Origin: Cordylochernes scorpioides
Taxonomy: Eukaryota > Arthropoda > Arachnida > Pseudoscorpiones > Chernetidae
NCBI GenBank assembly: GCA_030710605.1
Contig: CP092874.1
Coordinates: 20,468,611-20,532,610, forward strand
DNA: 64,000 nucleotides
Direction of reading: 5' to 3'
The number at the start of each line of letters is the position of its first letter. Positions within the stretch are counted from its first letter, which is position 1. The notes beneath the pieces are model-generated. The model was given only the letters and a program-made list of their open reading frames with translations, was not told the DNA's origin and did no database searches. Of this stretch, positions 20,211-30,360 are shown piece after piece. The translations under genes were made by a program, and so were the position numbers.

Positions 20211-21778
20211 TTTGTTTCTAAGGGTTCAGAAAACAACATTTCATATTTTATTTTTTCTTTCATTTTTTCATATATATATGTATTATAATAAATTTCAAAT
20301 AAACCCCCATTCAATTTATATTTCGTATTTTCGGTAAAACAAAGAAATACTTTAAGGAAAGTTGAAGAAAATATATATAGAGGAAAAAAAGAATCAATTT
20401 AAAGAAAAAGAATTTCGTGTGTTGCGTGTCTTCAAAATTTGCTTATTCCGGAGTAGCTGAGTGGAGGATTCCCCTAAATATTGCGCGTCGTTTTTTTTAC
20501 TTATTTCACTACACGACGGCCATTCTACAAACAAATAGTTGCAATGGTTAAATTACGTTATGGTAGTTTGAATAGTTATTTAACTGCCTTCTGCTCCATG
20601 TCTGGTTAAAGAGAGCGCATATGCAAATTGTGGGCACAACCATTTCCAATCTGCTACAATCCCGGAACAGAATGTCAAACTCAAAGACTGACAATAGAAG
20701 CCCTAGAATTTCTGAATATTTCTCATTCCATCGATAGACATATTGGTATATCGGAGAGTTATGCAAATCATTAAACCATCCATCCTAATTTACATATTCC
20801 CACCTGAATATCGGATCGTCTCTAACTTTAATTAAGGTAATTATAGCGGTGTCCACACTAACATTTATATAAGATATTTGCATAAAATAGTTATGGAAAT
20901 GTATATTGACTATTCTATTCTAAATAATATATGCAAATATATATTTTTGTTCATATCACAAAATAAACTTCCACTCGATTTATTAATTACCTAAAGAGTG
21001 TATGTAGGTTAATCTTACGAGAACATTCCGAAAGCTTAAAAACATACAATAAAAGAATTAAGCGTTTAAAAAATTATTTGTTTTTAACATATATTACTTA
21101 CGGTTTTCCTATTTTCTCTTATTTAGATCTTCTTCAAGTTTTATTTTGAAAAATATCTCGCAATTGTATTTTGAAAGCTCTCCTGGAGAAAAGTTATTAA
21201 ACTGTATGTGTAGTGTGGTCTTGTAATCTGAATAAGATGTTAAATTCTATAGAGAGTATTACATAATGTGATGAAAAAAAAAAGAAATTCTGAAAGTTGC
21301 TGATAGCTGTACGCCATCTATCGGAATAAATAAAGTCACAGCTGAATGATCAGTGGATTCTTCTTTCACCATTTACAGTATAATATTTTTCCATTTACTT
21401 CATATTTCTTATTTTAATGATTATTTTTTTGTAATTTCGTGGTGGTTTGTGAAAATACTGTCTTTTTATATATAAGATAAATAAATGGTATTTTTACTAA
21501 GTCATTAAAGTTTACGTGTTCGAAAACAAGGTTTAGTTTTGAGAGCATCAAAATTATGATTTAAGCTTTCACGCACAGAGAAAATCTTTCTCGGATGTTT
21601 ATCTACAAAACGCTTTCGTATGAAAATGTATTTTGTAAATATGGTAATTTATATCCGTAAGTAAATGGAATGCAAATTTTTACGTTTGAATTTAAGCTAC
21701 ATATCGTGTAGCTTGGTTTTATTTACTTCAGAATTATACTAAGTGTTAATATTTTAAACATTTCCATATAAACTTATT
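20211..21778. other. Arm sequence without gene, octamer-rich
   Basis: Matches 1610-3176. At least six ATGCAAAT/ATTTGCAT sites lie between 20620 and 21680. 20530-20810 is about 99% identical to 2560-2840, the best-conserved patch of the two arms. A 72-codon frame there begins at TTG rather than ATG, and I do not call it a gene. Confidence 0.4.
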
Positions 21779-21790
21779 ACAATATGTAAC

Positions 21791-22104
21791 GGGGGTCGGT
21801 GGAAGGCTGGTTAAACCATTTGGTTTTCGACCACTAGGACCCGGGTTCGATTCCCGCATTGGACACTTTTTTCTGTTTAAAAAAAAAAATGCTCCAATGG
21901 CCCCCGATTCTTGCAAAAGTCCAACCCCACCAGCGAGTGCAAGTAACCAAACGGGGCTCTGGCATTTGTAAGTGCAAAGTCGAACTGCTTTTCACATGTG
22001 TAGACATGTGGTGCGCTTACAGTAAAAAGCAGTCGCTAACTACCCACCATGATTATCATGGCCTGTACCACGTGTACTAGGGATAAGCAAAAAAAAAAAA
22101 AAAA
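21791..22104 (+). mobile_element. tRNA-derived SINE, full length with TSD
   Basis: A 5' tRNA-like head of about 72 nt includes a B box (GGGTTCGATTCCC near 21844). A body follows (CCCGATTCTTGCAAAAGTCC; CGCTTACAGTAAAAAGCAG; CCCACCATGATTATCATGG), then a poly(A) tail. It is flanked by the 12-bp direct repeat ACAATATGTAAC at 21779-21790 and 22105-22116. The left arm has this 12-mer once (1598-1609) and no SINE, so this is a retrotransposition after the arms separated. Pol III transcription and LINE-driven insertion are inferred. Confidence 0.9.
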
Positions 22105-22249
22105 ACAATATGTAACTTTGTATGAATCATTATACTGGGGTGTGGAATATATTGTTTCAATTCATAAAGAATCATACGCGTCAAAATAGTTTATATTTAT
22201 TATAACAGATGGAGGGCTAATGTATCACATATATATATTTATATACATA

Positions 22250-22430
22250 TTCAACAAATATGCATATATTGGATTTATAATTATTTTATTGTTCCGATAT
22301 TTCGAGGGGCAACTCGCCTCTCTTTATCGAGGATTTTTGTGTTTTTTTACTAAAACATGCGATCACGCGTACACCACTCTCGTTCTACAAGGCCAATGAT
22401 ATATTGGAACAATAAAATAATTATAAATCC
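22250..22430 (-). repeat. Foldback repeat with hammerhead-like motif, right arm
   Basis: The mirror of 1320-1445: GAAATATCGG beside the GAGAGGC/GCCCCTC stem on the minus strand, core degenerate, and inverted ATATTGGAACAATAAAATAA ends. Confidence 0.5.
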
Positions 22431-23039
22431 AATATATACATATTTGTTGAATATGTTTTTAATTATGGATTGCTCAATCTTTTTTATCATTCAAATAGAT
22501 GAGAAAGAAAATAATTTGGTGTTATATGAATATATAATTTATTACATATACAATTTTTTATTACGAATTTTTGTGAATTTAATTTTTGTGAATATATAAA
22601 GTTATGCTGTTTAAAATAAAACTGACACACGCTATGCAAATCTAGAGAGAGAGAGAGAGAAGACTGAACACTCCACAATGACAGCATTTATGCAAATAGA
22701 ACTAAAGAGATTGAACAAAAAGTAAGAACGTCGACAAGTGAACTGATGGTGGAAGTTGAAGTAGTTTTTATCCCCCTCTCACCACTAACTAGCAATATTA
22801 GTTAGCGGGGAAATAGTTATTAAGTTAAAATGAAGATGGAGCCACTTGTCATAATTACCAATTAAAAAGATTTTTTTCTTGGGAAGGAGGTCAATTAGTT
22901 ATTTTGTATCGATCTGTATGGTTGATTGGCCCTCAATTCTGCTGCCTTTAAAATGGTTAAGATAGTTAAAACTTTTTTTTTACAAATTATTAGCTTCATT
23001 GGAGCGAAAAATATGCAAATATTCCTTTTTTATATCATG

Positions 23040-23640
23040 ATGGGTACTAGTTAGTGACTGCTTTGGTGTCTAATTGAAAGTGGAAAGTTTTTTTTATTAT
23101 CTCTAGTAATGTGGTACAGGCCATGATAATCATGGTGGGTAGTTGGCGACTGCTTTTACTGTAAGTGCACCACGTGTCTAGACATGTAGAAAGCAGTTCG
23201 ACTTTTGAACTTACAAGTGTACCAGAACCCCAGTTTGGATATTTGCACTTACTTGTGAAGTTGGACTTTTGCAAGAATCGGGGGATCGTTGAAGAATTTT
23301 TTCCAAAAAAAAAAAGTATATCAATTAAGAAGTTTCAGAAGATGAGTTTCTTTTAATTGTAAAAACGTTACAAGCTTTCGGACAAAAGCCCTTCGACAGG
23401 CAAAATATAATATAATATAATAGTGTAGTTATATTTTGCCTGTCGAAGGGCTTTTGCCCGAAAGCTTGTAACGTTTTTACAATTAAAAGAAACTCATCTT
23501 CTGAAACTTCTTAATTGATATACCTTACTGGAAGAGTCTTTAACCTTTAAAAAAAAGTATAAATGCGGGATTCGATCCCGGGTTGTTGTGGTCGAATTCG
23601 ACGGTGTACGGCAATCCATCATCAACCCTCAATATTTCTT
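23040..23640 (-). repeat. Old SINE copy split by a hairpin, right arm
   Basis: The SINE body is 23040-23305 and its tRNA-like head (GGGATTCGATCCCGGG) is near 23566-23582, both on the minus strand. The hairpin at 23320-23548 separates them. The left-arm partner at 345-690 is uninterrupted. Confidence 0.75.
23320..23548. mobile_element. Foldback hairpin element with 12-bp TSD (right arm only)
   Basis: Arms of about 95 bp (ATCAATTAAGAAGTTTCAGA ... and complement) meet at an AT loop near 23415. It is flanked by AAAAAAAAGTAT at 23308-23319 and 23549-23560. Each arm carries an AGCU-type hammerhead-like motif, plus strand 23440-23470: CTGTCGA, GGGC/GCCC stem, GAAAGCTTGT. The core has U at position 6, so it is probably inactive. 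The left arm lacks the insertion. Confidence 0.8.
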
Positions 23641-23695
23641 TTGAATATCGCCAATAAATACTAATTTAAAATTTTTATAATTTAATTTTACGAAA

Positions 23696-24319
23696 CTTTA
23701 TGAATATAAATAATCTAAAATAAATCATATATTTATATTAAAAAAAAAAAACATATCGTTAAAATAAAAAATATATTTTATAATGAAAAAGTTATGCATG
23801 TGCGTGTGTGTACTTGGGGGGGGAAAGGAATTTACAAATACTATTAATAAATATAAAAATTGCGGAAGATATGTAAAAAGGGAATAAAACATATAAAATC
23901 AGACGACAATATAGTTAGGTAAGGCAGACGACGGCAGTGTGTGCGGGCAGACGACGCAGGATCGATTTACCTGCAGACGACCAACAGCACGTGGTAGACA
24001 CACGCGCGGCATTTATTTCCCTGTCCGTTCATCATGTCTTCTTTCTCTCGATTCCGTCAGACGAGCTATTACAGAATGATTGGTGTCACACATGTGGGAC
24101 ATATAAACACTGAGAGTCTTGGTCAAATGTCGTTATTTTGATTAACCTATCAATGATTATGTGTATATTTTTCTCGAAAGAATATTTGCGAAAAGTGTTA
24201 TTATTATTGTCACAAATAAGCGTGGTTCAGGCCATGGTATTTATGGTGGGTAGTAAGCGACTGCTTTTAATTGCAAGTATTAGTGGTCAGGATAAGTCTT
24301 TTTTATTTTTAATATCATT
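23696..24319. other. Flank right of palindrome, CAGACGAC cluster
   Basis: No gene found. Four copies of CAGACGAC lie within about 80 bp (near 23900, 23925, 23948, 23974) in a GC-richer patch. A fragment of the SINE body is near 24228-24290 on the minus strand. A G run lies near 23817. Confidence 0.4.
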
Positions 24320-24450
24320 GGCCAAATATCACGGAGAAAGCTAAATAAACGTATAGTTTATTTTTGCTCCACTAGATGGCGCTCTGCCATCTAAAAAGCA
24401 CATGTGCTCGTGGTCAGGAGATGCCTTCTTTATTTTTAATATCAACACCT
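24320..24450 (+). repeat. Family C repeat, partial copy
   Basis: Runs from TTGGCCAAATATCACGG through CTCCACTAGATGGCGC to CATGTGCTCGTGGTCAGG and GATGCCTTCTTTATTTTTAA. It is the same 3' segment as in the fuller copy at 24500-24790. Confidence 0.75.
24369..24382 (+). promoter_or_regulatory. CTCF-consensus site in family C
   Basis: CCACTAGATGGCGC matches the published CTCF core consensus CCASYAGRKGGCRS at all 14 positions. Binding is inferred only from the match. Confidence 0.5.
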
Positions 24451-24591
24451 GACCCACTTATCTTTTTTTTTCTATTGTTTTTTCATGTGTTAAGCGTCTT
24501 TACGCAAATTTGGCCTTAAATACCCATTTCTTGATTTTTCGGGAAGCCATTAGGACCAAAAATCTTTTTGGTCGCAGTGGTTACAGTCTTC

Positions 24592-24633
24592 TCCACGCTG
24601 ACGAGCGTCAACAGCGCGAAACGCGTTCGTGGA
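24592..24633 (+). ncRNA. Intact hammerhead ribozyme, family C
   Basis: Stem I TCCACG (24592-24597) pairs with CGTGGA (24628-24633), 6 bp. Core CTGACGA is 24598-24604. Stem II is GCGT/GCGC (one U-G wobble) around CAACA. GAAA is 24618-24621. Stem III is AC/GT with only a 2-nt GC loop, and the predicted cleavage follows T24627 (GUU triplet). All core residues are intact. The very short stem III suggests dimer-assisted folding. Confidence 0.8.
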
Positions 24634-24714
24634 TGGCTTTTCTTGATAAATCAAGAAATTGGGTTGGCCAAATATCACGGAGCAAGCTAAATAAACGTTT
24701 AGTTTATTTTTGCT

Positions 24715-24728
24715 CCACTAGATGGCGC
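24715..24728 (+). promoter_or_regulatory. CTCF-consensus site in family C
   Basis: A second exact CCACTAGATGGCGC match to the CTCF core consensus, at the same place in the repeat. Confidence 0.5.
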
Positions 24729-24790
24729 TCTGCCATCTAAAAAGCACATGTGCTCGTGGTCAGGAGATGCCTTTTTTATTTTTAATATAT

Positions 24791-25149
24791 ATATGTTATA
24801 GATTAGAATTTTTTTGTGTGTTTGATTGTTGAAAAGAGGTGCAGTCGTGGAAAAGTGAAGATAATTATTTACCTTTCAAGCAGATTTTTATTTTGAATCT
24901 CTTGAAGTAAAAATATACATAAAATTATTTATATCACAGTAATATAAAATTTAGAAAATGAATTCTATATTCGTGATTTTCATTAGAAAAGGTAGGGTTC
25001 ACTTTACATATTCACAACAACAATAATTAAAAGTGATATTTTTTTGAATATATGGTCAAAAATGCAGAACAGTCAATGAATGAAAAAATAAAATATATGT
25101 TTTTAAAAAAAATAAAATATTTGTATTTTAGATTATATAATATATATAT
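24791..25149. other. AT-rich stretch without gene
   Basis: No element ends, RNA gene or credible reading frame seen. Confidence 0.35.
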
Positions 25150-25362
25150 GTATGTATTACGATGCACTAGCGCGCCATCTGTTATACAAATTAGAAACGA
25201 ATTTAGACGCGTAAGATTCCTTTTGAAATTAAACAATTTTTACTGCACTTACTGCAATATGGAAAAATTCCCATTAATTTTTCCATTGCAGTAAGGGCAG
25301 TAGAAATTGTTTAATTTCAAAAAAGAATCTTACGCGTCTAAAATAGTTTCTAATTTTCATAT
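25150..25362. repeat. Family B repeat, collapsed inverted pair
   Basis: GATGCACTAGCGCGCCATCT and TTTAGACGCGTAAGATTC end motifs occur twice in inverted orientation around CTGCAATATGG. The hammerhead part is deleted. Confidence 0.65.
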
Positions 25363-25363
25363 A

Positions 25364-25770
25364 CAGGGTGATCCAAAAGTCCCGCACAACTTTAAAAATT
25401 AATAACTCCGCGAATATTTGCGCTAGAGCAATGCGGTAAACACCATTGTGTTCAGGATGCAATGGGATTTTTTATGGCAAATAATGAAAAATTCGAAATT
25501 GATTTTAGTTACAACTTTATTCGCTAGATGGCGCCCTACCAGAATCAGCGATTCAGCGGCCAAATTGTTTGATAAATTGAAAAATATAACTGAACGACAC
25601 GTATTTTTACTTTTTGAATACCAGGAAATAACCCTTATAATATCAAATGATAAATTAATAAAACACCATTTCGCCAAAAGTTAGAAGAAATGGTTAACGA
25701 TTTTTAAATACAATCTGAGATATGTAAAATAGGTATATGCAAATTTAAACATGTAGCCAAAAAAAAAAAG
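25364..25770. repeat. Left inverted end of mariner-type element
   Basis: It matches 34340-34740 and 58810-59200. It contains CTAGATGGCGCCCTACCAG, a near match to the CTCF-type core. Any open frames within are end sequence and not genes. Confidence 0.8.
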
Positions 25771-25938
25771 ATATTTTAGATGCGGTTTGCTGGAATCCTC
25801 TCAGCTTTTTAAATTTCAAAAATAATAATTCTCTATTTTTTTTAATTCAACTTTCTCTCAGTATCGATTATATTTATTTTAATTCACTTGAAAAATATTT
25901 ATCTAGCTCTGATGATTTATTTTACTCTGGAATGCCGT

Positions 25939-26081
25939 TGTTGTATTTGTCGTGTCCAATAAAGAGCCTCAGATTCTTTTCGTTTGGCCAACAAAAAATG
26001 TCCAATTTATATACACATATATTCTTACATAATGAGACTTTAAAGAATGCAAATAATCTTCATCTATTTACATACACAACA
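25939..26081 (-). repeat. 3' LTR of Ty3/gypsy element
   Basis: Starts TGTTGTGTATG at 26081 and ends ATACAACA at 25939 (minus strand), about 143 bp. It resembles the 5' LTR at 30222-30360. A polypurine tract (AAGAGGGGAGA) lies just upstream at about 26084-26094. It contains a TATA-like segment and AATAAA (TTTATT near 25961 on the plus strand). Confidence 0.8.
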
Positions 26082-26096
26082 CATCTCCCCTCTTAA

Positions 26097-26330
26097 TAAT
26101 ACTCCAGTCGGTCTAGGGGTTTCCTGGCTCTCTGAGGTCTAGGACTGCGGATGGGCACTTGCACAGCGGCAGCCTCCGGTTTAGGAGTGCAAGAGGGCAC
26201 GTGCACAGCAACAGGCCCTGGTCTAGGAGTGCAAGAGGGTACGTGCACAGAAGCAGACTCCTCCTTGTTTCCTGATGTAACCTCTGGAACCTCCTCTTCA
26301 CTTTATTTCTGACTTCCACCTACAGGCTTC
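26097..26330 (-). pseudogene. Ty3 pol C-terminal proline-rich tail
   Basis: In the frame upstream of the polypurine tract, three imperfect repeats of about 48-51 bp (26130-26275) encode VHVPSCTPRPG-like units. The tail ends with RKPLDRLEYY just before the tract. This kind of basic, proline-rich end is common in gypsy Pol proteins. The joint to the integrase is broken. Confidence 0.6.
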
Positions 26331-26479
26331 TCTCCTGATGTTCGAGGAAGTATCAAATTTCTTGTCTCCACTTGTTTCTTTCTCACAGGTCGCAATTGAT
26401 TGATATGCCTCTTATACACGACGCCCTCGCAACTTATAAGGTAGTGACGGTAGCTCAATAATTCCAAAATGGTACATTT

Positions 26480-27380
26480 TTACCGTTTAGGTCCAGTTGC
26501 ATAGTTGCGGAAATAAACCTCGCAACCTGTAGTAAACTGCTCCTGCCTTCTTACGGCCTCATAAAATACCTCTCGCGGATTTCTCATATTGGTATTAAAT
26601 TCGAGAATCTTGATCTTAAACTTCTCTACATTAGCAGTTCCGCCGGGGAATTCCTTTATTACAGTTTGGGGGAATGCTCTATGAGCAAATAGGAAACTTT
26701 GTAGATTCGTCTCTAAATTATCCTTCCCATTATTCTTTCTCAAAAGGTTTTTAAACTCTCTTACATATCTCTCAGCTAAACCATTTGTACTAGGATTATA
26801 CGGACTGGTCTTAGTGATACCATTCCTTTTGGTAAATTGCTCGAATTCACCGGAGACAAACTGTCTTCCGTTATCTGTAAAAAAATATTAGGGAATTCCA
26901 ATTCTGGCGAGAATTTCTCTAAGATGACTTATAATCGTTTTTCTGGTAATATCTTTGATGGTAAAAATTTCTATCCACTTTGAGTATACGTCCACGAGAA
27001 CCAAAAACATTCTTCCCATGAACGAACCCGCTAGATCAAGATGAAGTCGATGCCACGGTTTTTCGGGCCAAGTCCATTCCGAGATGGTAGCCGGGGGCAT
27101 GCTTGCCGATTCTTGGCATACTCTACATTCTCTAGTTAACTCCTCGATGTTACTGTCTATGCCTGGCCACCAGAAAATACCGTCTGGCAATCATCTTCAT
27201 TTTAACAATACCCATGTGTATTTCATGCAAGTCATTTAAAATTAAAGATCTTAATTTTTGGGGAATTACCACTCTTTCACGCCATTGAAAACAATCAAAC
27301 TCCAAACTTAATTCCTCATTGATCTTATAATAAGGAGCTAGTGGGTTTTCCCTCAGTACCCTTGTGAATTTCCACACACA
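26480..27380 (-). pseudogene. Ty3/gypsy integrase, broken
   Basis: Zinc-binding HHCC residues are seen in LHEIHMG and CRVCQES. The catalytic triad is recognisable: D in HLDLAGSF, D in FTDNGRQF, E in GLAERYVREF. The linker includes FLVLVDVYSKW. The domain order and spacing are those of gypsy-type integrases. The reading frame shifts at least near 27160-27190 and 26740-26890. It would insert the cDNA; here it is dead. Confidence 0.8.
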
Positions 27381-27597
27381 CAGTTGCCTTCTCTAACATT
27401 CCTTAATACTATAGACAGTATATCTCGGGACGTCTCATATGCCACCTCCCTGAAAGAGATCGGTACCTCATTCAACTTCCTGAGAAGAAGTACCTGGTCT
27501 TCATCAAGAGACTCCCTGACACTCGAATCTAAAGGAAGACGTGACAATGCGTCAACATTGGAATTATCACTAGTTTTTTGGAAATTCCACAGTATAA

Positions 27598-27903
27598 TTA
27601 AATGCAGCTAATTTCAAGGACCATCAGGACCATTTTAATTCTGGATGACGCACATATGGGAATTGGTTTCTGAGGTGAAAATATATGAATTAAGGGTCGG
27701 TTGTCTGTGACCAATACAAATTTTCGTTCCAGTAAGTATTGTCTGAATTTCTCAACGCAATAAGTTATGCTCAACGCTTTCTTTTCTAGTTGAGAGAAAC
27801 GTTTTTTCGCTTCAGTTAATGTTCTAGAGGCAAAAGCTATAGGGCATTCTTCCTTTCTATCATTTCTATGACTCAGAATTACGCCTAGTCCATAATAGTC
27901 CAT
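27598..27903 (-). pseudogene. Ty3/gypsy RNase H region, broken
   Basis: ASRTLTEAKKRFSQLEKKAL and FVLVTDNRPL are typical of gypsy RNase H (the E and D active-site positions). It follows the reverse transcriptase and is separated from it by a frame break near 27870-27905. The connection to the integrase near 27350-27550 is also shifted. Confidence 0.8.
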
Positions 27904-29240
27904 AGTCCATTAATAATGATTTACATTTTTTAAATAACATACGATATTCTTTCGTCCAATTCAATCTACAATTTTTATTCAAAAGTTGATAGAATAGCGC
28001 TAAAATGTTGGCTATATTCTTTATGAATCTATAATAATAAATTAAGAGTCCTATGAAAGATCTCAATTGCGAAACATTCTTTAGGTTCAGGCGCCTCTAT
28101 CACTGCTTTAATTTTATTTTATAAGGGATGCAGTCCATATTTATCCATTTTAAACCCTAAAAATTCCACCGATTACTTTTTAAATTTACATTTATATCTG
28201 TTTAACTTTGAACCTTTTTCTAGCAATCATCTAAACACTAGATCCAACTTTTGTTCATGATCTTCAAAATCTTTTCCTGCAACCAAAATATCTTCTATGT
28301 AGCAGGCCACACCTGGCAAATCAGAAAATAGGCCTTCCATAATCCTCTGAAATTTATTTGGTGCTACCGCTACGTCATATGGTAGTCTTTTATAAGAAAG
28401 CAACCTCTTTTTTGTGTTTATATCAACAACAGCTTTGGCTTCTTCCGCTAACATTACTTGTAAGTAAGCCTGTGATAGGTCTAGAGTCGAAAGTACGGTG
28501 CTTGTAGATAATTTTGAAAAGATCTCATCGATCGATGGAATGGAATACCTATCTAATTATATTGCTTTATTAGCTGTACATCTAGAATCACCACATATCC
28601 TTACACTACCATCCTTTTTTGATGCCGGTACTATTGGAGCGGTCCAATATGCATCAACTATAGGTTATAAAATGCAATAATTCATTAAACGATCAATTTC
28701 ATTCTCTACTTTGTTTTTTTGGAGAGAAAGGTAAACTTCTGGCCTTTACAAAACACAGGAGTCACATCCTTTTTTAAATTAAAATTTATTCCAACGTCCT
28801 TTAGACAGCCCAAATCTTTGTTAAACAAATCTGCATACCTACCATCAAATTTTTATATATTTAAATATATTTCTATTATATTCATTATTTAAAATTTTAA
28901 TGCTAAACAATATAGAATAATCAAGTTTCAACTGTTTAAGCCATTCTCTTCCTAATAAAATTACCTGGATTTTTTCATTTACAACTATTAATCGTAAATA
29001 TTGGTTGGTTTCTTTTACAAAAACATTTCTTTGATCTATAATCTCTATTGATTTACCACAAAAGGATTTTAATCTTATATTTGTTGGAAATAATTTTTAC
29101 CTTGCCAATAATTCTTATAAATGTCTTTGGGTATTAACGTAACTGGACTTCCTGTATCTATTGTAAAGCACAAAGAATAATCATCTACTGTTAAATTTAT
29201 TGTGGCATCAGTTTTGTCCTATACAGAATATATAGAGTCC
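27866..29240 (-). pseudogene. Ty3/gypsy protease and reverse transcriptase, broken
   Basis: Protease: an active-site DTGSPVTLIP near 29125-29165. Reverse transcriptase: TLDLSQAYLQV (metal-binding D, near 28450-28490), LPYDVAVAPNKFQ, then CYIEDILVAG, where the usual YxDD is YIED, so one catalytic aspartate is replaced. The thumb-like FIGLLIYYYRFI follows at 27866-28066. Multiple stops and frameshifts are present. Confidence 0.8.
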
Positions 29241-29259
29241 TCTTGTACAAATTTACATC

Positions 29260-30026
29260 CCCACATTCTTTTACTAGCTTTGCAGACCCTACTTAAATGA
29301 CCCGGTTTATTACATTTTAAAACAAGTCTTTGTTCTATGAGGTAAAACAGATGCCACGTGTGAATGTCTTTCACCACATCTATAACACACTATTTTGCCT
29401 TTGCCACTTTACCTGAAAGGCCTATACTGCGCCGTACTATTTTTGTACTCGCCCTTTTTATCCTTTCAATTCACAGGGGATATCTTGGCCACTAATTTAT
29501 CTTGTAATTCTCTTGTATTTATCTCCGCCAATTCGAACGAGATCGCCACTGCAAAAAACTTTATCCGGGGTGACATCGTCATTCTCTTGTAGTAGCTTCT
29601 TTTGCAGGATTTCCGACTTGATTCCAGCCACAAAACGGTCTCGCATCATGGTTCCCAACATATCGACGAAATTACAATTTATTGCCAAATGTTTCAATTC
29701 TCTGAGATATTCCGAAATTGATTCTCCTTCCTGTTGAATACTCTTTAAAAATCTGCATCGCTGTGGTATCACTTTCTTCTTTGGATCCAAATGCAGCTTA
29801 ATTCTTTGAATGATAGTATCATAGGGTTGATCATTCATTGGACCAGGAAGAAAATGACGTTTCCCTGCTTCAAAGTTTCAGAATCTGGTAGCGAGGTAAA
29901 AATCAGCACTTTAATCTCCTCCTTCAGATGCCAAAAAGAAAGCCTCAAATTTTTGTACAAAAAGATCGAAGTGTCCTCCACTGGGCTATAGCATCTAAAA
30001 GGTATTATTAACTTTGAACTTGTCAT
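29260..30026 (-). pseudogene. Ty3/gypsy gag, broken
   Basis: A capsid-like segment (GESISEYLRELKHLA, RDRFVAGIKSEI) spans 29497-29838. Zinc-knuckle remnants follow (CYRCGERHSH and LKCNKPGHLSRVCK, in different frames near 29280-29400). The N-terminal part (29835-30026) is in another frame. This is the structural protein of the element. Confidence 0.75.
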
Positions 30027-30199
30027 GCTGATCTTTTCTACTCCTTTGTTTTCTTGATTCAGATAGTTAAAAAGATGTAATCTTAACCCATTTTCCTATT
30101 TTTCCTCTCCATAATCCGAGAGTCAGATTTGTTTAAAAGATGTAGCTGTTATACTTGCATAGACACCGTTTTCCTCAGCTTTTTACTGGCTCTGTAGAT

Positions 30200-30221
30200 C
30201 GCGCATCCTCGTCGCCACTTT
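30200..30221 (-). other. Ty3 primer binding site
   Basis: Right after the 5' LTR the minus strand reads AAAAG, then TGGCGACGAGGATGCG. The TGG start fits pairing to the CCA end of a tRNA primer. I have not assigned the tRNA. Confidence 0.6.
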
Positions 30222-30360
30222 TGTTGTGTCGTAATTAGACATACAAGAGCTCAAACTTGACCATGGCCAACAACAAATGTCCAATTTATATACACATATA
30301 TTTTTACATAATGAGGCTTCAAATAATACAAATAATATTCATCTATTTACATAAACAACA
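30222..30360 (-). repeat. 5' LTR of Ty3/gypsy element
   Basis: About 139 bp, starts TGTTGTTTATG at 30360 and ends CACAACA at 30222. It is similar to the 3' LTR, with a short indel near its end. Confidence 0.8.

Larger units (their letters stand above)
11304..23695. repeat. Right arm of giant inverted duplication
   Basis: The reverse complement of 270-11203 with divergence and private insertions: hairpins at 14232-14455 and 23320-23548, a Helitron at 17423-18837, a SINE at 21791-22104 and about 90 bp at 20069-20160. It lacks the hairpin at 4562-4959 and the insert near 9840-10130. Homology stops near 23695, where the sequence becomes unrelated to 1-269. Confidence 0.93.
24500..24790 (+). repeat. 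Family C ribozyme repeat, fuller copy
   Basis: Contains inverted TTTGGCC...ACCCATTTCTTGAT segments flanking a complete hammerhead (24592-24633), then the shared tail with a CTCF-like site and TCAGGAGATGCCTTTTTTAT. The ending resembles family A (AGGAGATGCCTTTTTT), which suggests a common ancestor. No protein. Confidence 0.75.
25939..30360 (-). mobile_element. Ty3/gypsy LTR retrotransposon, full length but decayed
   Basis: A 4.4-kb element on the minus strand: 5' LTR 30222-30360, primer binding site, gag, protease, reverse transcriptase, RNase H, integrase, polypurine tract, 3' LTR. The LTRs are unusually short (about 140 bp) and several percent diverged. Several frameshifts and stops break every domain, so it is inactive. 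I see no clear target duplication at the outer flanks. It lies inside the LINE fragment, just after the LYIN residues of its reverse transcriptase. Confidence 0.85.

Noticed and set aside
25448-25684. Frames MFRMQWDFLWQIMKNSK-like in three places
   Set aside because: They are translations of the mariner-type inverted ends (25364, 34740, 58810), readable on both strands, and not separate proteins.
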